DNA of 64,000 nt from Austropuccinia psidii (taxonomy: Eukaryota > Basidiomycota > Pucciniomycetes > Pucciniales > Sphaerophragmiaceae), in NCBI GenBank assembly GCA_023105745.1, contig JALGQZ010000007.1, positions 2,835,592 to 2,899,591 of the forward strand, given 5' to 3'. The stretch's first letter is position 1, and each line of letters opens with the position of its first letter. The position numbers and the translations under genes were made by a program. Positions 1-9,489 of the stretch are shown here, piece after piece. The notes under the pieces were generated by a model, which worked only from the letters and a program-made list of their open reading frames with translations, was not told the origin of the DNA and ran no database searches.

Positions 1-2235
1 AAGAAGCCTGAAGCCTCAAATTAAAACTCTTCTCATCATCAAAGCTATTCAAGCTCAAGTCATAAGAAGAAGAATTTTCATTCTCAAAAGTAGGACAAGC
101 CCCATTCTTCCTTGTTGAATAGGGACTTTGAATTGAAAGGTTCTGAAAAAGAAAGAAGAATCAAGGAGGGCTTGTGTACTTATTGTGGTGGGAAGCATAG
201 TATTGAGTCTTGTCTCAAAAGGCCACAAAACAAGCTTACCCAACCGTCAGACAGTTTTCCCAGCCAGGGAAAATCCTGAATGAAGATCATGTTGTGTTCA
301 ACGGTCTTCACTGTTTTTCTTCCAGAGCACAATTGTGCATTCTGAATACTGGTGTCAAGAATTCTCTAAAGCTTTTTGTCTTTCCTTCTCTCTCTGATGT
401 GTTTTAGAGTTTTCTCATTGATTCTGGTGCTACCAACTCATTAATTGCAAAGCAGTTTTTTTGCAATTACTCATTGAACATGTCAGAACTCCCAGAGAAG
501 ATTCCTCTTATCATTTTGGACTCCTCTGAGTCCCCATCTTTATTTGTGACTAACCATACTAAACATATGGTTGAGATTCCTTCTTTCCCAAGCTTTGAAT
601 GGGAATTTTTAGTCATTGATACTCCCATGGGAGAAGACCTCACATTGGGCTTTGACTTTCTGAATCATTTTAGTCCTTCTATTGATTGGAGGCAAGGGCT
701 GATCACCTTTAATGCTGATCATGAGGACTATTCTGATCCTTCTAAATCTTTCCGTAATGACTTTTCTTCTGCCAAATCATGTGCAGCTCTGGTTGGTGAT
801 TCTAGAACACCAGCAATTCCAGCTTCTGTTCATATTCCTTCCCTTAATTCCCATCAGTAATTACTATCATCTAGGGATGAATTCTTGAAAGAGATTCAAG
901 ATGTTGGAGAAGATGATTCTGTATCTTCGCTTCATCTCTTCTTTTGGGATATGGAGCTTCCTCCTTCATCTTATCATGACTCCCTGGTAGACTTGTGGGA
1001 TGAAGAGGGAGAGCCAGAAGAAATAGAAACCGTGATGAAGGTTTTTCCTTCTGCTTATCACCAATATTTGGATGTATTCTCCAAGGTGAAAGCAGAAAAA
1101 CTCCCTCCTAACCATGCCTGTGATCATAATATCAAGCTGGAGGGGCCTCTACCTCCAGTTTGGGTGATCTACTCTTTATCAAAACAGAGTCAGATACACT
1201 GAGAGCCTACATTTCAGAGAATGTAGAGAAAAGTTTCATCCGGCCAAGCTCCTCTTCAACAGGAGCACCTGTCCTCTTTGTCAAAAAGAAAGAAGGTGGC
1301 CTCCATTTGTGTGTTGATTACCGCAAACTCAATGCTGTTACTAGGAAGAACAAGTATCCTGTTCCTCCTATGAATCAGCTTCTCAATGTTTTAATGGTTC
1401 TTCTATCTTCTCCAAGATTGATTTGCATGGTGCATAGAACCTGCTCAGAATGAAGGAGGGTCATGAACATTTGATATGCTTCAGAACTAAATATGGCTGT
1501 TATGAGTACTTTGTTATGCCATTTGGGCTCACCAATGCTCCTTCCTCTTTTCAGAATCCTGTCAATGATATTTTCCAAGATCATCTTGATGTTTATGTTG
1601 TGGTTTATTTGGATGACATTATGGTCTTTTCCAAATCTTAGGAAGAACATGTCACTCATGTGTCCACTGTTCTTTCCAGACTCAGAGCCAATAACCTTTT
1701 TGCTAAGGCTTCAAAGTTCCTATTTCTTGTCTCTAGTGTAGAATACCTTGGTTATGTTGTTCCATCTGAAGGCCTCAAGATGGACCAAGCAAAGGTCCAG
1801 CAGATTATTTATTGGCCACCTTCAAGAAACCTCAAGGCTCTTAAATCATTCCTTGGCTTTGCCAGCTTCTACCTCCTTTTCAGGAAGAATTATTCAAAGA
1901 AAATCAGTTCAATCACCAGTTTCCTCAAGAAAGATTCCTGCTTTACCCTCAATGAGGAAGCTCTTAGTCACTTTCCCCAACACAAAGAGGACTTCACCAC
2001 TGCTCCAGTCCTATCCCACTTCAATCCTTCTCTACCCACCATTGTAGAGACTGATGCATCTGATTATGCTTTGGGTGCTGTACTGAGTCAGGTCTCTGAC
2101 TCAGCAAAACATCCCATTGCATTCGACAGACGGAAGCTTATCCCAGCCAAGCTCAACTATGAGATTCATGACAAGGAACTCCTTGGCATAGTCTGGGCTC
2201 TGAAGTGCTTGAGGGGTTTTCTTCTTTCTCTCTCT
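1..2235 (+). pseudogene. gag-pol: Family A gag-pol fragment (Gag zinc knuckle to RNase H), left copy of a duplication
   Basis: This is the middle of a Ty3/gypsy polyprotein. In order it holds a CCHC knuckle (CTYCGGKHSIESC, about 165-215), a retropepsin motif DSGATNS (about 420-442), RT with FGLTNAP (about 1525) and YLDDIMVFS (about 1605-1632), and the start of RNase H (ETDASDYALGAVLSQ, about 2047-2092). Stops and frameshifts break it, for example a TAG just before the protease motif and one after the YLDD block. It matches 18925-21159 base for base at a constant offset of 18,924; the only difference I found is position 1128 (Lys codon here, Asn codon at 20052). The match stops at 2235, where inverted sequence begins. 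The gag start lies left of the window. The element is dead; the family call is confident. Confidence 0.9.
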
Positions 2236-4142
2236 ACAATGGTGGGTAGAGAAGGATTGGAGCGGTGGTGAAAGCCTCTTTGAGTTGGTGAAACTGACTG
2301 AGAGCTTCCTCATTGAGGGGGAAACAGGAATCTTTCTTGAGGAAACTGGTGAGTGAAGTGATCTTCTTTGAATAATTATTGATGAAAAGGCGGTAAAAGT
2401 TGGCGAAGCCAAGGAATGATGGAAGCGCCTTGAGGTTTCTTGGAGGTGGCCAATTCAGAATCTGCTGGACTTTTGCTTGATCTATCTTCAGGCCTTCACA
2501 AGACACAACATAGCCAAGGTATTCTACACTAGAGACATGAAATACACATTTTGAAACCTTAGCAAAAGGGTTATTGGCTCTGAGTCTGGAGAGAAGAGTG
2601 GACAAATGAGTGAAATGTTCTTCCTCAGATTTGGAACAGAACATAATGTTATCCAAATAAAACACAACATAAACATCAAGCAGATCTTTGAAAATAACAT
2701 TGAAAAGATTCTGAAAAGAGGCAGGAGCATGGGTGAGCCCAAATGGTATAACCAAGTACTCATAACAGCCATATTTAGTTCTGAAGCATTTCAAATGTTC
2801 ATCACCCTCCTTCATTCTGAGCAGGTTCTATGCACCACGCAAATCAATCTTGGAGAAGATAGAAGAACCATTAAAACACTTAGAAGCTGATTCATAGTAG
2901 GAACAGGATACTTGTTCTTTCTAGCAACAGCATTGAGTTTGCAGTAATCAACACACCAACAGAGGCCACCAGCTTTCTTTTTGACAAAGAGGACAGGTGC
3001 TCCTGTTAAAGAGGAGCTTGGCTGGATGAAACCTTTCTCTACATTCTCTGAAATGTAGGCCCTGATTGTATCTGACTCTTGTTTTGATAAAGAGTAGATC
3101 ACCCCAATGGGAGGTAGAGACCCCTCCAGCTTGATATGATGATCACAGGTGCGGTGAGGAGGAAGTTTTTCTGCTTTCACGTTGGAGAATACATCCAAAT
3201 ATTGGTGATAAGTACAAGGAACAACCTTCATCATTGTTTCTACTTCTTCTGGATCTTCCTCTTCATCCCAAACCTCCTCCAGGGACTCATGATAAGATGA
3301 AGGAGGAAGGTCCATATTGCCAAAGAAGAGATGAAGTGAAGATACAGAATTATCTTCTCCAAAATCTTGAATCTCTTTAAAGACTTCATCTACAGATAAT
3401 GGTAATTACTTAGGGCAATATATGGAAGGAATATGTACAGAAGATGGGAATGATGGTGTTGCAGAATCACCAACCAGATCTGCACATGATTTGGAAGAAG
3501 AAAAGTCATTACAAAAAGAGTTAGAAGGATCAGAATAGTCCTTATGATCAGCATTAAAGGTGATCAGCCCTTGCCTCCAATCAATAGAAGGATTAAAATG
3601 ATTTAGAAAGTCAAATCCCAATATGAGGTCTTCTCCCTTGGGAGTATCAATGACTAAAAATTGCCATTCAAAGCTTGGGAAGGAAGGGAGCTCAACCATA
3701 TATTTAGTATGGTGAGTCACAAATACGGAAGGGGACTCAGAGGAGTCCAAAATGATAAGAGGAATCTTCTCTGGGAGTTCTGACATGGTCAATGAGTACT
3801 TGTGAACAAACTTCTTTGCAATTAATGAGTTGGTAGCACCAGAATCAATGAGAATACTGTAAAACACATCAGAGAGAGAAGAAAAGACAAAAAACTTTAG
3901 AGAATTCTTGAGACCAGTATTCAGAATGCACAATTGTCCTCTGGAACAAAAAAAGTGAAGACCATTGAACACAACGTGATCTTCACTCAGGCTTTTCCCT
4001 GGCTGGGAAAACTGCCTGATGGCTGGGTAAGCTTGTTTTGAGGCCTTTTGACACAGGACTCAAGACTATTCTTCCCACCACAATACGTACACAAGCCCGC
4101 CTTGATTCTTCTCTCTTTTTTGAACCTTTCAACTATAAGTCG
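2236..4142 (-). pseudogene. gag-pol: Family A gag-pol fragment, inverted
   Basis: Read on the minus strand from 4142 downward, this is a second, diverged family A copy: zinc knuckle region (about 4130-4040), protease domain (3972-3406, ILIDSGATNSLIAKKF), the RT N-terminal half (3315-2812) and RT palm to connection (2815-2236). The RT active site reads YLDN in place of YLDD, so a catalytic Asp is lost. There are several frame breaks. The copy ends at 2236 at a point corresponding to about 2045 of the plus-strand copy, just before RNase H. At 4142 it passes directly into an LTR piece, so the 5' part of gag, the leader and most of the LTR are deleted. Confidence 0.85.
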
Positions 4143-4386
4143 TTAACAAAGATAGAGGCCTGGGGGTACGGGATATGGGAATTGGCCAGAGAGGCCAATG
4201 ATGGCAGGATATGGCCCTCAGGCCACAAAAGGGCAGGGAATAGTGATATGGCCAAAAATGCCATAGAGACCCAGAATGGGCCAAATTGGCCATAAAGATA
4301 TGGTGTGGCCAATTGGCCCCAACTTGGTCCCAGGTTAGAATTGCCGCAACCCCAATGGAGTAGTGTCATTCTTTGTGGTTGTGACA
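4143..4386 (-). repeat. Family A 5' LTR piece, minus strand
   Basis: The minus-strand sequence starts at 4386 with the intact family A terminus TGTCACAACCACAAAG and runs about 244 bp through the GGCC-rich U3 before it is cut at 4143 and joined to gag. Because the terminus is exact and abuts the interior of a plus-strand LTR at 4387, I infer that this edge is an integrase-made insertion end and that the inner deletion came later. The opposite end is not visible. Confidence 0.8.
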
Positions 4387-5261
4387 ATTCCATCTTTCCA
4401 AATCAAGGTCACAAAATCCAACATGCATTTTGAAGGAGGACTCTTTAACTCATCAGTCTGGCGATGTATGGCGGCAATCAGAAGACCATTCAAGGATCCC
4501 AATCACCTGGCCCTGCAGCAGTTGGGTTGGCAATTCATTCAGGATTATTCCAAGGGCCATTCTCAGAGTTTCTAAATTATGTCAATCAGTTTTCAACGCA
4601 TCAAGTATTTCAATACTTCTTGGACAACTCAATTGGTCCATACAGGCGGCAATCAATCAACCTGTATGCACTTGGCCCAATTGGGCCAATTCATATTCCA
4701 CTGTGGGAATTCAGTCACACAGTTCAAATTTCAAGATGGCCAGATCTGTATTGTCCCAATTCAGACAATACAGCCAGTGAATCACCTTGCAGGATCAGTC
4801 TTTCAACTTTTCACATATGCTGGCCACCTTTCAGCACCGGGGGACTTTTTCCCCAGTTAATTAATATACTGGATTTATTTTTAGCTTTATTTTCTTTTAC
4901 TTTATTAAAGTGAATACTGATAATCTTAAGTAAGTCATTCAGCACCTTTTTCTTTATCTTCCTCACCTGTTAGTGGATATTGGTGGTTATATCCTTTGCT
5001 AATTGAATTTACTTTTCTGACAGGTTGAAACAGTAAATTGAGGATTCACTTGGTTGGCTTCTTGGCCTTTGGCTTCTCTTATTATCTTTGGCCTTTGGCT
5101 TCTTCTCTTTTTCTTTTATCTTTGGCATACTTGTCTTTTCCCTTATTCTTCTTTGAAGAAATTTAATCATTATTATTTCTTATATCCTTTGGAGCCCTCC
5201 AAGTGAGTTCTTGATTTCTGAGTGCCAGGCCACTCTTGCTTCCAAAAGAGCCCCTGTGACA
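4387..5261 (+). repeat. Family A LTR, 3' portion (5' LTR of the plus-strand host element)
   Basis: This aligns with about the last 850-880 bp of the complete LTR at 31081-32713 and ends with the family terminus GTGACA. It is followed by the family leader and gag, so it is the remaining 3' part of the 5' LTR of the plus-strand family A element. The first half of this LTR is missing; the junction at 4386/4387 is the insertion edge of the minus-strand fragment. Confidence 0.85.
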
Positions 5262-5834
5262 TTATATTAATCAACTCATAACTTTTCTTCTTTTCATTCA
5301 TTCTTATATTTTAATTCGTTCATTTCACTTCATTGAAATTATGACTCTTTAACATTTTATGAACTTATTATTTATTCGTCACCTCTCAATTCATCAAATC
5401 TTTCATATCCAAGCCCTCATTATTGAAATTCAAATTGATCATTATTATCATTCAGACACATCCTGACATCAAGATTCATATTTGATTTGTCCTTCAAGAA
5501 TTTTTATTTTTCAAGAAGATTTCACTTGATTTTGATTTTGACTGATTGATTTGCGATAAATTGACATTGACTTACAGAAAATTGATTGACCTGAAGATCT
5601 TATTGAGTTTTCTGACTTTTCACATCAAGAAAATTGACTTACATTGATTTTGACCTCAACAATTGATTGATTTTTTTGATATTTCTGCAAGATTTGAGTT
5701 TGAATCGAGTTGACATTTGATTTTGATTCATTGATTTATTAATTTTTATTTGAACTTTGAGACTATTTTGGTCTTGCCTCAATTTGTTTATTCAAGTTTG
5801 ATTATTTTCATTTAAATTTTAATTTTATTCAATC
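5262..5834 (+). other. Family A leader (5' untranslated region)
   Basis: This AT-rich stretch lies between the LTR end and the gag ATG. The first bases (TTATATTAAT...AACTCATAA) are conserved in the minus-strand element at 46668 downward. I see no TGG-type tRNA primer site immediately after the LTR, so the priming mode is unknown. Many ATTGA/TTGA repeats occur but no coding frame. Confidence 0.6.
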
Positions 5835-6762
5835 ATGCCACTCCAACACTCACCTCCTGCAAGACAGACAAGATCTCAGGCCCAAGCTCAGGCCTTTCTG
5901 ACTCCTACTGCAAGAGCTCCTCTTGATGGGACCCCAGCAGTTCAACCACTGAAGGCCCAATCAGGAAGGGAGCAGCACCATCCTGGAAGGAAGAAAGAGT
6001 GCCAAGAAGTTCCAATTCTTTTTCAGTAATAGCTGGCGGTTTTCCAGGCACGTCAAGGACTACATTTAGAGGTCCAGGTGAAGATGGTGAAGAGGAGGAG
6101 GGGAATTCTGTGGAAGACAAAGAGTCTGATGGAACTGAGGCTGCTTGTGCTCCTTTGGGAGCATCTGAAGGCACCAGAGGACCAACTCTAGCCCAGTCTG
6201 ATCAGCCTGTCTCTCACCAGACTTAACCATCCTTATTAGCCATCATGCAGCAAACGACACAAATTATGGCCAATCTTCAAGCTTCTGCATCTTCTGAAGT
6301 TTCAAGACCACCAGCCTTCAAGACTCCATCTATGAAGGCGCCAGAATGTTTTGTGGGACTCAACCCTTCAAAGTCAGAAGTTTTTTTCAGTCTTGTCTAC
6401 ATATTTTTCACAATTACCTGAAATTTTTCTCTCAAGAGAGAAAGAAAGTTCTTTATGCCACTTCATTTGTAGTTCTCAGGGCTTAAAAATGGATTGAGCC
6501 TTATCTTTCCAATCTCACTAATCAAGACTCAAGTTATCTTCTCAATTCATGACCGTTGTTTGAATCCCAACTCTTCACTTTATTTGAGGACCCAAATAAA
6601 GTTAGAAAAGCTAAAGCAGAGCTGGATGGCCTTAGAATGAAAGAAGGTGGGCATGTTGCCTTATACATTGCTGAATTCAGGAGTTTGGTTTCAAGAATTG
6701 GAGATTGGGGTGGAAGGGCCCTTATTCATCATTTCATGAAGGGTTTGTCCTCCAGCATTCTG
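5835..6762 (+). pseudogene. gag: Family A gag, N-terminal part, interrupted at 6762
   Basis: The ATG at 5835 starts MPLQHSPPARQTRSQ, the family A Gag N-terminus, also seen at 45954 on the minus strand. A frameshift near 6010 leads to an acidic, low-complexity stretch and then to the retrotransposon Gag (capsid-like) region, including DPNKVRKAKAELDGLRMKEGGHVALYIAEF. Premature stops occur, for example a TAA near 6225 and another near 6487. The gene is cut at 6762 by the family B insertion and resumes at 18803 after the duplicated pentamer TTCTG. It would form the virus-like particle shell if intact; it is not. Confidence 0.85.
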
Positions 6763-7990
6763 TGTGAACCTTTGATATATGACCACATACCCAAAAAGGT
6801 CACAAGAAATATTTAATATAATTATACATTAAAAATAAGTACCTTAAAACTACAAAAATACCATAAATTGGTATAAAACTTGGTTTAAATTAAAACCAAT
6901 GAATAAAAATGTGAAATAAATTACACCATTGGATTCCCCATGGTAAAATACACATATACCATTTTTATGGCATATCTATAAAGTCAATATTTGATAAGTT
7001 ATAAGTAATAATACCTTATAAAAAACACAAATCTTTATTTATTTCAAAAACCAATGAAACAACATTTGGAATGAATTGTACCATTGGATTCTCCATAAAG
7101 CTCCACACATAAAACAATTAATAAGCTAAGCTTTAAAACCAATACTTAAGGAATTAACCTGAATATATGCACTTTTTTGGTCAACACATATATTCAAGGA
7201 TTTTAGCTAATATCTCTTGAATAATGCATGATAGAGTGATGAACCAAAAATAAAGTCATCACGTAATTACTGTAGAAATACAGAAATGAAGTTTATTTCA
7301 AAAGTTATAAACAAGGTTAAAATCTGTAAGGAATTATTGATTAAAATCAACAGATCTGTTGACCACTTTGTTGTGAAAGTGGTCCAAAATTAAAAAAAAG
7401 TGGACAGTTGGATTCTAGTTACTCATTCATGAAGAATGATGTATTTTGTATTGTAATATTCAAGGTATAACCCCTTGAAATCATAGTTTGAAGTTTAAAA
7501 TATTAAATTTCAACAGAAAAGATGAGTTACAAGAAAAATCATCAACAATAGAGTTTTGATGATGTAATTAAATGCTCTTGGAAGAATAATGCGGTTATGC
7601 CAAGCTATCAGAATTCACTCTCTGAATTGCTGTAGCATGTAAATCTTAAAAGGTATTAAGGATCAAAGTTTGAGCTTAATTTGATCATTTATGATCACTC
7701 ACTGTTAGCTTAAATTAAGTTTAACAGTCATATAAGTGATAAAATTGGTTAATACTATTAGTTTATGATTAAAACTAATAAAATCCACAAAATGTGGGCT
7801 TCTGCCAAGCCTTTGACATCATCAAAGTTAAAGTTATAGTGATAACTCTAGTTAATGGCATAATAATGATGTAATGAGGTTTGATCATGATGTAATCATC
7901 ACCAAACCTTAAAATATTGATCAATTCCAGTGGATATGATCAGTACACGTCTACTAGAAGCCTGTTGGACTCTAGGAGGGAGGTATTTAC

Positions 7991-7998
7991 TATAAATA
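7991..7998 (+). promoter_or_regulatory. TATA box in family B 5' LTR
   Basis: TATAAATA is followed by AGAGCTC and a pyrimidine-rich stretch. The same motif is kept at 18044-18051 in the 3' LTR. It is the likely core promoter for the genomic RNA and marks the U3/R boundary roughly 30 bp downstream. Confidence 0.65.
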
Positions 7999-8694
7999 GA
8001 GCTCTTTTTGCTCTGTTTTCCCCTCAGACACATCAAAAACATTAAATCTATACAAACGAAAAGGTAATATCTTTATTCTTTATATAAAAAGCTTTTATAT
8101 TATTAAAGACCAAAGTTCATCTTTATTATAATCATCAATTTTGACGTGATTAGATCATTTGTTTAATTGTTTTTGTCAAAAATCTCTCTAAAACTCATTT
8201 CAACGTAAAAATCAAGAATATTTGTAATTTCTCTATTTTTTATTGTAAATACAATTTGGAAAAGTTGTATTTACATTATTTTGGTGTAAAATATCTCAAA
8301 AGTATTATATTAAGTGTTAAAAGTAGGTTATTTTCTCTTATTATAACAATTTTCTCTATATTATTCTTTTAAATAATTCTTTAATTAATAAAAATAGTAT
8401 TTATATTAATTTATAACTTTAATATTGGTAATATTATTGTTATTAATTGTTTTTTATTAATAAAAAATAATTTTTTACTCCTTTATTATTTGTTTGTAAC
8501 AATAATAAAGTGCCATTAAATATATTAATTATTTTATATTAATATATTTATTTTATTTTATTATATTTCAAAATATAAATTATATTATCATATTTTATTG
8601 ATAATATAATTATTTTTATGCCATAATTATAATAATTCTTTATTATTATAATTATTTTCATCTTATTTATTTTATTTATGAGGACATTCATAGT

Positions 8695-8730
8695 ACAATA
8701 AGTAAAGTATTAGTATTTTTTACTTATTGT
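8695..8730 (+). repeat. Perfect hairpin near the 3' end of the family B LTR
   Basis: A 12-bp perfect inverted repeat, ACAATAAGTAAA and TTTACTTATTGT, with a 12-nt loop, ends 19 bp before the LTR end. The 3' LTR has the same hairpin with a 13-bp stem at 18748-18783. An unrelated stem sits at the same place in family B2 (58283-58310). Confidence 0.7.
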
Positions 8731-8749
8731 TTCATAATCAAACCTTACA

Positions 8750-8767
8750 TTTGGGGGCCTGGCTGTG
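8750..8767 (+). other. Candidate primer binding site
   Basis: The sequence right after the LTR, TTTGGGGGCCTGGCTG, is nearly identical after the B2 LTR (58331) and the C LTR (24090). It is the only strongly conserved GC-rich block in otherwise AT-rich leaders and starts within 2 nt of the LTR end, as a primer site should. I could not assign a tRNA. Confidence 0.5.
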
Positions 8768-9262
8768 ATATTTACTCTAAAAGACCTTTAAAAAGATTCT
8801 AGTTTGGCTTATCCAATAATAAATTATACTTATAATCATAAAATTATATAATAATTTTATATTTATTGATTTCAAAAGCTATTGAGGCATTTGGAAAGCA
8901 ATTGTACTGTCTTACACTTGGTTTTTCACATCCTTAGACTTGCAAAAACTTTCTTTGAGTGACTCTAGTGATTAAAAAAGATATTTTATAAATTCAAAAT
9001 AATTTTATATTATAAATTAATTTTATAAAAAGAATCATATTCATTTTCATTTTATTCTTTCAAAATAAAAACATAAAAAATATTAAAAATATTAAAAACC
9101 AATAAAAAAGTTATTTTATTCTTTTTAATTTCATTTCTTTAATTATTTTCATTTTTTTTCCATAAAAAAAGATATAAAAGAAATTTTTATGTGGAAAATT
9201 GCCATATCTTACCAAAAATAAGACTTTTATATAAAATACTTATATTTATTTGTCTTTTTTAG

Positions 9263-9412
9263 TGTTTGAAGACAGCCCAACAGAGGATAACCAAACCACT
9301 GTTGAAAGATTGCTGGCAGAAACTTGTCAAATTTCTCCAACACCAATAATTACCAAAAGAAAGAAAGCCAAGAAATTGGACTTTCCAGGACCCACCATTC
9401 AGGACTCTGAAG
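9263..9412 (+). other. Exon-like coding segment in the family B leader
   Basis: This 150-nt segment is preceded by a pyrimidine-rich acceptor (TTTTTTAG, ending 9262) and followed by a donor GTGAGTAC (from 9413). It is open in the phase 2 nt + 49 codons + 1 nt and reads VFEDSPTEDNQTTVERLLAE...ITKRKKAKK...IQDSE. The B2 leader has a counterpart with the same entry and exit phases at 58882-58998. It has no ATG, so it would need an upstream exon or serve as a spliced 5' segment. The matching phases in two diverged elements are the main evidence. Confidence 0.55.
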
Positions 9413-9489
9413 GTGAGTACCTCATTTATAAATTGCCATAAGAAAATTCCTGTTCTGCAATCCTCATATTTCTCATTTTTTCTTATAAT

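Larger units (their letters stand above)
6763..8749 (+). repeat. Family B 5' LTR
   Basis: This 1,987-bp AT-rich LTR starts TGTGAACC and ends AAACCTTACA. It carries a TATA box near 7991 and a hairpin just before its end. It pairs with 16815-18802. Confidence 0.92.

Noticed and set aside
1375..1659. Minus-strand 94-codon frame over the family A RT
   Set aside because: It is the mirror of the RT frame and recurs wherever the RT occurs (2606-2890, 20299-20583, 43269-43484); codon pattern fits only the RT strand.
4038..4913. Several overlapping open frames of 70-149 codons in the family A LTR
   Set aside because: They lie in LTR sequence, recur out of frame in the other LTR copies (for example 31557-32338 and 46983-47812) and have no domain or consistent start.
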